DNA from: Spirosoma fluviale
GTDB taxonomy: Bacteria > Bacteroidota > Bacteroidia > Cytophagales > Spirosomataceae
Length of the DNA: 9,176 nt
Assembly: GCA_945906915.1 (NCBI GenBank)
Contig: CAMDSI010000074.1
Coordinates: 1-9,176, forward strand
Direction: 5' to 3'
The first letter of the stretch is position 1, and each line of letters begins with the position of its first letter. Shown piece by piece: positions 1 to 6,785 of the stretch. A model generated the notes under the pieces. It made no database searches. It had not been told where the DNA came from and saw nothing but the letters and a program-made list of their open reading frames with translations. Both the position numbers and the translations under genes were made by a program.

Positions 1-686
1 TCTGCCAAAGCCTCAGATACCATCTGGTAATCAATGCGCCAGCCCAAGTTTTTGTCCCGAGCTCCCGCGCGGTAAGACCACCAGCTGTAGTGATGCGGAT
101 CGGCGTTAATGGCTCTGAAGGAATCTACAAAACCCCGGTTCACAAATCCTTCCATCCATTCGCGTTCTTCGGGTAAGAAACCAGAACTAGTGGCATTTCC
201 TTTCGGGTTATGAATATCGATGGCCTTGTGGCAAATATTGTAATCGCCGGCAATGACTAAATTCGGGAATTCAATCTTGAGGGCATTAATGTAATTTTGA
301 AAATCGGCTAACCAGTCCATTTTGAAGGCTTGTCTTTCATCCCCGCTGGAACCCGATGGCATGTAGACGCTCATCACGGAGAATCCGTCATAATCGGCGC
401 GCAGCACGCGACCTTCAGCATCGTATTTGTCTATTCCGCAACCTACAGACACGTTATTTGGCCTAACCTTACTAAATATAGCCACTCCGGAATAGCCTTT
501 TTTCTGGGCAGAATGCCAAAAAACTTCATAGCCTAAAGCGAAAATTTCTTTCAAATCAACTTGCTCAATCTCCGCTTTCAACTCTTGTAGGCAAACGATA
601 TCGGGATTTTCTTCCTGAAGCCAAGTAACGAAACCTTTTGTAATTGCGGCACGAATGCCGTTCACGTTATAACTAATTATTTTCAT
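1..686 (-). CDS. xth: Exodeoxyribonuclease III, partial (C-terminus beyond left edge)
   Basis: This is the 5' part of an exodeoxyribonuclease III / AP endonuclease of the endonuclease-exonuclease-phosphatase fold. The family degrades DNA 3' to 5' and cuts at abasic sites during base excision repair in the cytoplasm. Reading from the ATG at 686 gives 228 uninterrupted residues. It starts MKIISYNVNGIRAA, with the metal-site Asn at residue 7 and the catalytic Glu in CLQELK at 35. Tyr108 lies in VYMPSG, Asp148 and Asn150 in the GDYNI motif, and Asp219 in LGWRIDY. Family members have about 250-260 residues, so roughly 25-30 are missing, including the final catalytic His (the SDHxP motif). The start lies 14 bases inside the end of the upstream gene, which suggests translational coupling; a GAGG about 11 bases before the ATG is a possible ribosome site. 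No frameshift is seen. Confidence 0.96.
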   Translation of the reverse strand, partial: MKIISYNVNGIRAAITKGFVTWLQEENPDIVCLQELKAEIEQVDLKEIFALGYEVFWHSAQKKGYSGVAIFSKVRPNNVSVGCGIDKYDAEGRVLRADYDGFSVMSVYMPSGSSGDERQAFKMDWLADFQNYINALKIEFPNLVIAGDYNICHKAIDIHNPKGNATSSGFLPEEREWMEGFVNRGFVDSFRAINADPHHYSWWSYRAGARDKNLGWRIDYQMVSEALA

Positions 687-1038
687 TCGGGAATACCTCT
701 GTTTTGAAATAATGAATGACATGTGCTTTCAATAGAATTTCCTGCTCTTTTAGGGGCAAAGAAGGAATCGCTTGGGTATTTTCCCAATGCGGCCAGCCGT
801 CCTCATCCAAGCCCTCTAATTGGTAAAAATGGCTATAGCTCAACACCTTGCAGGTGGCGATGTGCAGTAAATCTTGCTTTTGTTCTTTAGTAAAATGCGC
901 ATGTCCTTGTCCTAATTCCTGAACACCTATCAATAATAAAATAGGCTCCATCTCCGAAGGACGCTTGCCAAACGAGTTTTCAAAAAAATCGAGAATCATC
1001 TCCCATTCTTCAATAACTAAGGCCGGCTCGAATTCCAT
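673..1038 (-). CDS. Conserved-looking hypothetical protein upstream of xth
   Basis: This 121-residue acidic, soluble protein has no signal peptide or membrane segment. I cannot assign a function. It looks like a small alpha-helical protein with a hydrophobic core segment (LLLIGVQELGQG, residues 34-45), then FTKEQKQDLLHIATCKVLS and an aromatic stretch EGLDEDGWPHWE. I believe similar proteins occur in other Cytophagales, but this is recollection and not a search. The gene ends with TAG at 673, inside the start of xth (14-base overlap), so the two are probably co-transcribed and translationally coupled. A role linked to DNA repair is possible only by association. It is probably the first gene of its unit, because ispH upstream is divergent. 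The coding call rests on natural protein composition, the tight overlap and the absence of a better competing frame. Confidence 0.82.
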   Translation of the reverse strand: MEFEPALVIEEWEMILDFFENSFGKRPSEMEPILLLIGVQELGQGHAHFTKEQKQDLLHIATCKVLSYSHFYQLEGLDEDGWPHWENTQAIPSLPLKEQEILLKAHVIHYFKTEVFPNENN

Positions 1039-1062
1039 GTGGATTTATGATTAAATGAGGTG

Positions 1063-1070
1063 CAAATTAG
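1063..1070 (-). promoter_or_regulatory. Weak -7-like element for the hypothetical-xth pair
   Basis: On the minus strand the sequence is CTAATTTG, close to the Bacteroidota TAnnTTTG element but with one base too few between TA and TTTG. It lies about 25 bases before the ATG at 1038. No TTG is seen at the expected -33 distance. It is the best candidate in the divergent intergenic region, but it is weak. Confidence 0.25.
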
Positions 1071-1102
1071 GCACAAAAAATGATTAATTGCCGTAGATGT
1101 CG

Positions 1103-1110
1103 TAATTTTG
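1103..1110 (+). promoter_or_regulatory. Bacteroidota-type -7 element upstream of ispH
   Basis: TAATTTTG matches TAnnTTTG exactly. Transcription would start near 1116, leaving about 80 bases of leader to the preferred ispH start at 1196, or about 26 bases to the alternative start at 1142. No good -33 TTG lies at the usual 19-20 base spacing; the nearest TTG, at 1088-1090, is only 12 bases upstream. The call therefore rests on the -7 match and its position. Confidence 0.5.
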
Positions 1111-1195
1111 AAAACCAATAACCAAAAAATCAGTTTATATAATGCAAGTATTTGCAAAACCACTTCTCCTAACGAACAAAAGAATCTTAAAAAAA

Positions 1196-2431
1196 ATGAA
1201 ATCCTTCTCCATACCCTCTTTGTTTAAGAGCAACTTGATCGGTCGAGTGAAGGAGTCGAGGCGTTTGCAAGATAAATTAAAGAAAGATTTTACGCCTACT
1301 CACCTTAATTTTGGGCCCGTGGAAGTACTTCTTTCTCGTCATTTCGGCTTTTGTTATGGGGTGGAAAATGCAGTAGAAACAGCCTATCAAATTATTGATC
1401 AAAACCCAGATCGCCGCATCTTTTTGCTTTCAGAAATGATTCATAATCCTGCCGTTAATGCAGATTTATTTGATCGCGGTGTTCGATTTATTCAGGATAC
1501 GTCAGGTAATCAACTAGTTGACTGGGAAGAACTGAGTTCAGAGGATGTGGTCATCGTTCCGGCATTTGGGACAACTTTAGAGATACAAGCGATTTTGCAA
1601 TCACGTGGAATCGACCCCTATGCCTACGATACGACTTGTCCTTTTGTGGAGAAGGTTTGGAATCGTGCGGATGCCATTGGGAAAAAAGAATATACGGTCA
1701 TCGTGCACGGAAAGCCGAGTCATGAGGAGACTAAGGCTACCTTTTCGCATTCTCAGGCGATTACCCCTACGTTGATTGTTAGGGATATGAAGCAGACTAT
1801 TGCTTTGGCCGCTTATATTAAACAAGAAAAATCGGCAGACGAGTTCTACGAAGAATTCGCTGGACAGTATTCGCCTGGTTTTGATCCTACGAAAGATTTG
1901 AAGCGGATCGGTGTGGTAAATCAGACGACTATGCTCGCAACAGATACGCAAGAAATTGTGGATTATTTACGCCAAATCATTCGTCTCCACTTCCAAGTCG
2001 CTCCTGAAAACATAAAGGATTATTTTGCGGACACGCGTGATACGCTTTGTTATGCAACAAATGATAACCAAAGTTCAACCTATGGTTTATTAGCCGAAAG
2101 TGCCGATTTCGCTATCGTAGCGGGAGGGTATAATTCCTCTAATACGGCCCATTTAGTAGATTTGTGTGTGGAGAAATTACCCACCTATTTCATAAAGAAT
2201 GCGGAAAAACTTATTTCTGAAAACCAGGTATTGCATTTTGATAATGCCGTAAAGCAGGAGTGTATGTCATTCTCTTTCATCCCCTCTAAACAGAAAGTTC
2301 GCGTGCTTTTAACCTGCGGGGCCTCTTGTCCAGACGCGGTTATGGAAGAAATCTTACGTAAACTGGTATCGTTTTTTCCAGGAGCAAGTGACGTAGACGA
2401 AGTGGTTAATACGTATCTACAATCTTCTTAA
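1196..2431 (+). CDS. ispH: 4-hydroxy-3-methylbut-2-enyl diphosphate reductase (IspH/LytB)
   Basis: IspH is the last enzyme of the MEP pathway. It is a cytoplasmic iron-sulfur protein that reduces HMBPP to IPP and DMAPP. Numbered from the Met at 1196 (411 residues), the three cluster cysteines are Cys53 in GFCYGVENA, Cys148 in DTTCPFVEKVW and Cys285 in DTLCYATNDNQ. Other family motifs are MIHNP (81-85), SHEETKAT with His176 and Glu178, NQTTM (242-246) and SSNTAHL (314-320). It is the long form typical of Bacteroidota, about 90 residues longer than the E. coli enzyme, with an N-terminal extension and an insertion around residues 200-235. The frame is open from an ATG at 1142, which would add 18 basic residues. 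I chose 1196 because long-form relatives, as I recall them, start with MKxFxIP, and an A-rich run precedes this ATG. The 3' end overlaps the convergent kinase gene by 26 bases. Confidence 0.95.
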   Translation: MKSFSIPSLFKSNLIGRVKESRRLQDKLKKDFTPTHLNFGPVEVLLSRHFGFCYGVENAVETAYQIIDQNPDRRIFLLSEMIHNPAVNADLFDRGVRFIQDTSGNQLVDWEELSSEDVVIVPAFGTTLEIQAILQSRGIDPYAYDTTCPFVEKVWNRADAIGKKEYTVIVHGKPSHEETKATFSHSQAITPTLIVRDMKQTIALAAYIKQEKSADEFYEEFAGQYSPGFDPTKDLKRIGVVNQTTMLATDTQEIVDYLRQIIRLHFQVAPENIKDYFADTRDTLCYATNDNQSSTYGLLAESADFAIVAGGYNSSNTAHLVDLCVEKLPTYFIKNAEKLISENQVLHFDNAVKQECMSFSFIPSKQKVRVLLTCGASCPDAVMEEILRKLVSFFPGASDVDEVVNTYLQSS

Positions 2432-3293
2432 CAGCAGGCAAATAGCCTTCACCGAATAGATTTACGTGCACTAAAAGTGGATATAAATTATACAAGGGAA
2501 TTCGTTCATGAAATCCTTTTTGTATCGGAAAATTTGCATTATAGGCTTCATAGAATGCCTCATCAAATCCACCAAACATCGTTGTGAAGGCAATTTCAGC
2601 CTCTCGTAAGCCATAATAACAAGCCGGATCTACCAGCGTAATCAATCCATCGGGGTTCGTCATGGCATTTCCAGACCAAAGGTCCCCATGAATCAAAGCA
2701 GAGGCTTCGTTCGGAAGTAGGGAAGGTAATTTTTCAAAGAGTGATTCGAATTTTGCCTCTAGAGCGGAGTCGATTTTGCGATCATATACTGCTTGCGCTA
2801 GTTGTTTACGCAGGCGATTCTCCGTAAAAAAGGCCACTCCATCTTTATTCCAGGTGTTAACCTGCGAGGCAGCACCTAAGTAGTTCGTATAATCTAGCCC
2901 GTGCCCCTTTGGGCTAGTGTTTTTATGCAAAAGGGCTATTTTTTCACCAAAATCAGGCCAATAGTTTGCCACCTTTTCTCCTGATGGAATACATTCCATC
3001 ATCAGGTATTCTTTTTCTTCCATGGCACCTGCGCCTATCACGCTAGGCACTGAGATGGAGGAGGTTTTACCCATCACATCTAGGTTTTTCGCCTCAGCTT
3101 CGAACAAACCTTGGTGATCGCCTTGGTTCCATTTGATAAAATACTCCTCCTCATTTTTCAATTTAACGCGCACCGCTAAATTAAAATTACCCCCATAGAA
3201 AAATTCTAAATCCTTCACTTCGGTGTTTTCACCTAAATGATGCTGGATAATTTTATCAATAAATTGGTATTGTGCTTGCGTTTCGGATGACAT
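2406..3293 (-). CDS. Fructosamine kinase family protein
   Basis: This 295-residue protein belongs to the fructosamine / ketosamine-3-kinase family, which has the aminoglycoside-phosphotransferase-like kinase fold. Characterised members phosphorylate sugar adducts (ribulosamines, fructosamines) on proteins so that the adducts fall off, a deglycation repair. Visible signs are the glycine loop YGGNFNLAVRV (33-43), Lys54 in YFIKW as the probable ATP lysine, and Glu67 as its likely partner. The catalytic loop is IHGDLWSGN (201-209) with Asp204. The metal motif VDPACYYGLREAEIAF (221-236) has Asp222, and the C-terminal family signature is LYPLLVHVNLFG. The length is normal and there is no signal peptide, so it should be cytoplasmic. 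It is probably the last gene of the rpmH-rnpA cluster, 12 bases after the DUF2480 gene. The true substrate is not known from sequence. Its end overlaps ispH tail to tail. Confidence 0.93.
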   Translation of the reverse strand: MSSETQAQYQFIDKIIQHHLGENTEVKDLEFFYGGNFNLAVRVKLKNEEEYFIKWNQGDHQGLFEAEAKNLDVMGKTSSISVPSVIGAGAMEEKEYLMMECIPSGEKVANYWPDFGEKIALLHKNTSPKGHGLDYTNYLGAASQVNTWNKDGVAFFTENRLRKQLAQAVYDRKIDSALEAKFESLFEKLPSLLPNEASALIHGDLWSGNAMTNPDGLITLVDPACYYGLREAEIAFTTMFGGFDEAFYEAYNANFPIQKGFHERIPLYNLYPLLVHVNLFGEGYLPAVKKIVDTY

Positions 3294-3305
3294 AGGTCAA
3301 AAGTA

Positions 3306-3812
3306 CTATTTTCTTTTATAAAGCGGAACCGTAGAGCAAGGTTCTCCAAAAAACAAGCTCTTCGCCACCGGCTGTAATAATTGGGTGATTTTTAGATACA
3401 CTTCAGTAGGAACGGATTCTTTCGAACAACCTTTTATGACGATTTTAGCATCTTGAAAATCTGTTGGATTAATTTTTGCAAGCGCCTGGTCGAATAAAAC
3501 CTTTTCTAAATCATGTAAATCGCCAAATACCAAGGTTTTGGCAAATGGAGTCAAAGAAACACCCAATAACATATAGGCCCAAGTAGGAATGATGGCATCT
3601 GCGCTGCATCCCACGGCTACATGTTTATCTTGATAGCTCGACCAATCTTGGTCAGCTATAAATGTGCGAAAGTCTTTTTCTCGCAAGGCAATCCCTTGAA
3701 ATAATTGATCCTTGATATCGATAAATAGTCGGTCACCAGCCACACGTAAATCTTCTAGGTCGATTTGCGTTAGTCCACTTTGGTTCACCCGATTAATAAT
3801 TTCCTCTGCCAT
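3306..3812 (-). CDS. DUF2480 family protein
   Basis: This 168-residue protein matches, from memory, DUF2480, a family of unknown function found mainly in Bacteroidota. Recognisable conserved stretches are LFQGIALREKDFR (37-49), a CSADAIIPTWAYMLL block (69-83), and near the C-terminus KGCSKESVP (127-135) and FFGEPCSTVPLYKRK (154-168). Three cysteines fall in conserved-looking motifs (C69, C129, C159). They could bind metal or be redox active, but this is inference. There is no signal peptide or membrane helix. It lies between tsaB (12-base gap upstream) and the fructosamine kinase gene (12-base gap downstream), so it is very probably co-transcribed with them. The region before its ATG consists of copies of an 11-base repeat with no Shine-Dalgarno sequence. 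I would not assign a function. Confidence 0.9.
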   Translation of the reverse strand: MAEEIINRVNQSGLTQIDLEDLRVAGDRLFIDIKDQLFQGIALREKDFRTFIADQDWSSYQDKHVAVGCSADAIIPTWAYMLLGVSLTPFAKTLVFGDLHDLEKVLFDQALAKINPTDFQDAKIVIKGCSKESVPTEVYLKITQLLQPVAKSLFFGEPCSTVPLYKRK

Positions 3813-3843
3813 TTTAAAGTGATTTTAAAGCGATTTTAAAGTC
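3811..3843. repeat. Three tandem copies of an 11-base repeat at the tsaB/DUF2480 junction
   Basis: The plus strand reads ATTTTAAAGTG, ATTTTAAAGCG, ATTTTAAAGTC in direct succession. The three units differ only in their last two bases. They cover the final codons and stop of tsaB, the 12-base spacer, and the first bases of the DUF2480 start codon. Each unit supplies a TTTAAA core. Eleven is not a multiple of three, so adding or losing a unit would shift where tsaB ends and change the distance to the next start. Confidence 0.85.
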
Positions 3844-4499
3844 GGTTTTGTCCCCATATACTCTTTTAAATAGTCGGGCTCTTTTGTAACGAGATTCTCG
3901 AATCTTTGGTTCAAATAAGCTTCATAAGCTAAATGACCCATTTGGGCTGCGTCAGGGCACAAAGGCTCGTCTAAAAAGGTGATTGACTGATGCTTGCAAG
4001 ATGCTTGCCATTTAGCAGCTCCATTACCGAAGGCAATCAAAGGCGCATAATCTTGAAATGAATCATCCCCTAAAATATGGGCCTGCTGCGGCATCACTTC
4101 TCTTAATTGCGCATCATAAACGGCCGCATAAACTTCCATTCTTCGGGCATCTAACAAAGGTAAAAGTAAGCATCCCTCCGGAGTTTGAACTTCGGAGGCT
4201 AAAATCTGCAGAGTAGGTAAGCAAATCAAGGGCTTGTCTAAAGCAAAGCATATTCCCTTTGCCGTGGCTAAACCAATACGTAATCCAGTATAAGAGCCCG
4301 GTCCATTGGAAACAGCCACAGCATGTAAATCAATTAATTTCTTACCAGCAGTCTTCATCGCTTTTTCGATCAGCAAGGTCAAAGCCTTCGAATGGGATCC
4401 CTCCTCTGAGACTAGTTCATGACTAATCAATTGCCCCTTTTCATGCAAGGCAACGGAACAATTCAGCGTGGAAGTTTCTAAACTAAGTATCAGGCTCAT
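3825..4499 (-). CDS. tsaB: TsaB, tRNA threonylcarbamoyladenosine biosynthesis subunit
   Basis: TsaB is the dimerisation subunit that pairs with TsaD (with TsaE) to add threonylcarbamoyl to A37 of ANN-decoding tRNAs (t6A) in the cytoplasm. It has the ASKHA fold but is not itself the catalytic subunit. The 224-residue protein begins MSLILSLETSTLNCSVAL and contains HSKALTLLIEKAM (36-48). The family signature SNGPGSYTGLRIGLATAKG falls at 64-82, followed by a LPTLQILA segment (94-101) and LLDARRMEVYAAVYD (115-129). The C-terminal EPDYLKEYMGTKP is the usual end motif in Bacteroidota. Length is typical. Its ATG overlaps the stop of the S41 protease gene by 4 bases (ATGA), so the two are translationally coupled. 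The final codons lie in an 11-base tandem repeat, so the last few residues may vary between strains. Confidence 0.95.
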   Translation of the reverse strand: MSLILSLETSTLNCSVALHEKGQLISHELVSEEGSHSKALTLLIEKAMKTAGKKLIDLHAVAVSNGPGSYTGLRIGLATAKGICFALDKPLICLPTLQILASEVQTPEGCLLLPLLDARRMEVYAAVYDAQLREVMPQQAHILGDDSFQDYAPLIAFGNGAAKWQASCKHQSITFLDEPLCPDAAQMGHLAYEAYLNQRFENLVTKEPDYLKEYMGTKPTLKSL

Positions 4500-6073
4500 T
4501 TTGTCAATGTAATTAATTCAATCCCCTTTAAGAGGGTAGGGTCATGTATAAAAGACCATTCATTAATACCTTTTTTCAGGTAATAATGGTGCACAATTTC
4601 TTGCTCTAAAAGCGCCGCAATTACCTTCTTGTTGCCTTGTAGTTCTTTCACAATGGACGAATCCCATTCCGGTTGTAGGCGGTCTAACTCTTTACTTAAA
4701 TTCGCGTATAAATTATCTTTTTGCGTTTCTTTTAAGACATCCCGCATTTGTTTTTCTAAAGGACTTTCGTAGATAAACTTGCTAGACTTCACCCAGTGCA
4801 CAAATTCGCCATACTCCTCCTCATTCAAGTGAAAACTTGGCGCTGCAGAGATTTGTGCATGCTTTAATTTATACAAGCGGGCATATTGGAAGAAGATTTT
4901 CTCCTTTAACAATTGCTGTGTCAAACTGTTCGCCTGCGGTCTTCCCACAAAAACATCGGGCTCAATACCCCCTCCAGCGTTCACTTTTCTGCCATTCCGT
5001 GTTTTAAATTCTTGTTTTGTCGTATCCTTTTGTTCCGAATAATCGATCGCTTGAATGCATCGTCCACTCGGGATATAGTATTTAGCTGTGGTAATCTTTA
5101 TTTTAGCTCGGTAAGGCAAATCGCGCGTTACTTGCACTAAACCTTTCCCAAAACTCCGTTGCCCCACCACTGTCGCCCGATCATAATCCTGCAAAACGCC
5201 CGCTACAATCTCGGCTGCGGAGGCCGAATTTTGGTTGATCAAAACGAGTATAGGCAGGCTAGTATCCCAACTCGAATTCAACGCCTTATAGGTCGCATTC
5301 CACTCCTTTAATTTACCCTTAGTGCTCACAATGGGTGTTTCTTTCTCTAAAAACAGATTGCAAATATCGACCGCTTGGGTCAACAAACCTCCTGGATTAT
5401 TGCGCAAGTCCAAAATCAATTTCTTCATTCCGTCCTTCTTCAATTGAACAAGTGCCGCTTTCATTTCTTTGGTAGCCGATTGATTGAATTCTTCTAATTC
5501 GATGTAAGCGATTCCTGGTCGAATGATGCCAGCGTAGCCTACATTTTTGATTTGAACGGTGGACCGGTTGATACTTAAGGTCATCTGCGAGTCTCCCCGT
5601 TTAATTTCTGCGATTAATTTGCTATCTCGAGGGCCTTTAATTAGAAGCCCTGGATCTGATTCTTCTGTAATCGGATTTCCATTGATGGATAGGATTTGAT
5701 CCCCTATCTGTAAGCCAGCTTGCAGGGCGGGGCTATTTTCGTCCACAAAGGTGATAAAATAAGCTTTGTCTACCCAAGAAGCTCGGATACCAATTCCTTC
5801 GTATTTCCCCGTTGTTAATGTAGTGAATTCGTCCAAATCCTCTTCCGGATAATAGACTGTATAAGGGTCTAATTGGTCTAGCATTCCGTCAATGGAATTT
5901 TGTACGGCCTTGTTAGGATCGATTGGATCTACATAAAATTGATTCAATTCTTTAATCACACTGGCATAGATGTCCAGGTTTTTAGCTAGGTCAAAAAGCT
6001 GGTCAGCCCGATTAAATGCCCACAAACCCAACCCCAACAACAGGAATAAAGAAATCTTAGCTACTTGTTTCAT
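4496..6073 (-). CDS. S41 family C-terminal processing protease (CtpA/Prc-like)
   Basis: This is a 525-residue serine protease of family S41, which cleaves proteins from their C-termini in the periplasm. A hydrophobic stretch at residues 8-20 after a short basic N-terminus is a signal peptide or membrane anchor. Residues 30-75 form the N-terminal helical part (VIKELNQFYVDP, MLDQLDPYTVYY). A PDZ domain spans about 88-170 with the ligand loop YEGIGI and NSPALQAGLQIGDQILSING. The protease core has LDLRNNPGGLL (221-231), nucleophile Ser285 in NSASAAEI, Lys310 in FGKG and Gln314, so the Ser-Lys-Gln site is complete. A helical tail of about 140 residues follows, as in many Bacteroidota members. The ATG overlaps the end of rnpA by 17 bases and the stop overlaps tsaB by 4. 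In many other bacteria yidD or yidC follows rnpA. The substrate is unknown. Confidence 0.95.
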   Translation of the reverse strand: MKQVAKISLFLLLGLGLWAFNRADQLFDLAKNLDIYASVIKELNQFYVDPIDPNKAVQNSIDGMLDQLDPYTVYYPEEDLDEFTTLTTGKYEGIGIRASWVDKAYFITFVDENSPALQAGLQIGDQILSINGNPITEESDPGLLIKGPRDSKLIAEIKRGDSQMTLSINRSTVQIKNVGYAGIIRPGIAYIELEEFNQSATKEMKAALVQLKKDGMKKLILDLRNNPGGLLTQAVDICNLFLEKETPIVSTKGKLKEWNATYKALNSSWDTSLPILVLINQNSASAAEIVAGVLQDYDRATVVGQRSFGKGLVQVTRDLPYRAKIKITTAKYYIPSGRCIQAIDYSEQKDTTKQEFKTRNGRKVNAGGGIEPDVFVGRPQANSLTQQLLKEKIFFQYARLYKLKHAQISAAPSFHLNEEEYGEFVHWVKSSKFIYESPLEKQMRDVLKETQKDNLYANLSKELDRLQPEWDSSIVKELQGNKKVIAALLEQEIVHHYYLKKGINEWSFIHDPTLLKGIELITLTK

Positions 6074-6461
6074 TCGGCTGGGTAAATTTATCTAGGATGG
6101 CGACCATTTTTTTGTGGATTTTGTCCGATGGTTCAATTGTAGAGCCAATATAGACAAAAGCCAATACATCTGGAAGCTTCGCCTTTCCTTCGACTTGAAA
6201 ATGGGGTTTGTTCAATCGATAAGCCTCGCGGATGCGACGTTTTAGGGTATTTCTGTCCACTGCTTTGGCGAAACGACGCTTCGGAACAGAAATTAAAATC
6301 TGAGGATTCTCTAAATCCTTTTCAAAAGGATTCTCTTGGATGTATAAAACACGAAAAGGATAGACAAATCGTTCTTCAACGATTCGACTATCCTTTTCGA
6401 ATAAGGAATCTATAATTTTAATGTGCGTTAGACGCTCTGATTTAGAAAATGTAAATTTCAA
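6057..6461 (-). CDS. rnpA: Ribonuclease P protein component, TTG start
   Basis: RnpA is the small basic protein that works with the RNase P RNA to trim the 5' leader from precursor tRNAs. The 134-residue product begins with the N-terminal motif KFTFSKSERL. It contains VPKRRFAKAVDRNTLKRRIREAYR (residues 79-102), the RNR signature with the basic RNA-binding helix. The start codon is TTG at 6459-6461. An in-frame TAA lies seven codons upstream and no in-frame ATG occurs before the C-terminal region, so ATG is ruled out and the family N-terminus fits this TTG. The gene follows rpmH by about 60 bases, the classical rpmH-rnpA order, and overlaps the S41 protease start by 17 bases. The weak start codon may keep RnpA output low compared with L34 from the same transcript; this is inference. 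Confidence 0.95.
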   Translation of the reverse strand: MKFTFSKSERLTHIKIIDSLFEKDSRIVEERFVYPFRVLYIQENPFEKDLENPQILISVPKRRFAKAVDRNTLKRRIREAYRLNKPHFQVEGKAKLPDVLAFVYIGSTIEPSDKIHKKMVAILDKFTQPNETSS

Positions 6462-6523
6462 AGCAGGATTACTAAGTGTTTAACAATAGCAAACCAGAAA
6501 TCTTCCTTTCTAAGATCTATGGC

Positions 6524-6679
6524 TTATTTGCCTCTTTTTTCGTCTGAAACAGATAACTTGTGACGTCCTTTAGCACGACGGTTTGTCAATACGCGACGAC
6601 CGTTAGCTGTAGACATACGCTCACGGAAACCGTGTTTGTTCTTTCTCTTACGTACGGAGGGTTGAAAAGTTCTTTTCAT
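6524..6679 (-). CDS. rpmH: 50S ribosomal protein L34
   Basis: This short gene encodes 51 residues, beginning MKRTFQPSVRKRKNKHGF and continuing FRERMSTANGRRVLTNRRAKGRHKL, the nearly invariant L34 sequence. L34 is a small, very basic protein of the large ribosomal subunit that binds 23S rRNA. The product ends SVSDEKRGK, a slightly extended tail of the kind seen in Bacteroidota. It is the first gene of the minus-strand cluster with rnpA downstream, an order shared by most bacteria. The ATG is preceded by an A-rich stretch (AAATAAAGAA) and not a strong Shine-Dalgarno. A -7 promoter element lies about 44 bases upstream. Confidence 0.97.
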   Translation of the reverse strand: MKRTFQPSVRKRKNKHGFRERMSTANGRRVLTNRRAKGRHKLSVSDEKRGK

Positions 6680-6722
6680 TTCTTTATTTGTTAAAGCAGC
6701 CTAAAATTGCGTTTATGGCCTG

Positions 6723-6730
6723 CAAAGGTA
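6723..6730 (-). promoter_or_regulatory. Bacteroidota-type -7 element upstream of rpmH
   Basis: On the minus strand the sequence is TACCTTTG, an exact TAnnTTTG match, in the gap between rpsJ and rpmH. Transcription would start near 6717 and give a leader of about 38 bases. No TTG is found 19-20 bases upstream, so the -33 element is poor or absent. The position supports the rpmH-rnpA cluster having its own promoter. Confidence 0.55.
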
Positions 6731-6785
6731 AAACAACTATTTATTTGTTGAGCTTTCGGCGGTTAGGCCCTCGCTAAACAGGTCC

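Noticed and set aside
330..536. Plus-strand open frame of 68 codons
   Set aside because: It lies entirely inside xth on the opposite strand, which has all its catalytic motifs; the translated product looks like no known protein.
1601..1951. Minus-strand open frame of 116 codons
   Set aside because: It is antisense to the middle of ispH, with Arg- and Ser-rich composition typical of a shadow frame.
4155..4162. TACCTTTG (minus strand) inside tsaB, a -7-like element for DUF2480
   Set aside because: It is about 340 bases from the DUF2480 start, inside a coding region and without a -33 partner; probably chance.
4913..5140. Plus-strand open frame of 75 codons
   Set aside because: It is antisense to the protease gene, whose PDZ and catalytic motifs are complete.
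6462..6523. Short inverted repeats between rpmH and rnpA as a terminator or attenuator
   Set aside because: Stems are only about five base pairs and no T run follows.
6696..6723. Hairpin in the rpmH leader (GCAGCC with GGCCTGC)
   Set aside because: It needs a bulged base, and one arm overlaps the -7 element and expected transcription start, so it would probably not be fully transcribed.
6731..6750. AT-rich inverted repeat (AACAA/TTGTT) as an rpsJ terminator
   Set aside because: Only five weak base pairs and a short T run, and it lies where the upstream part of the rpmH promoter should be.
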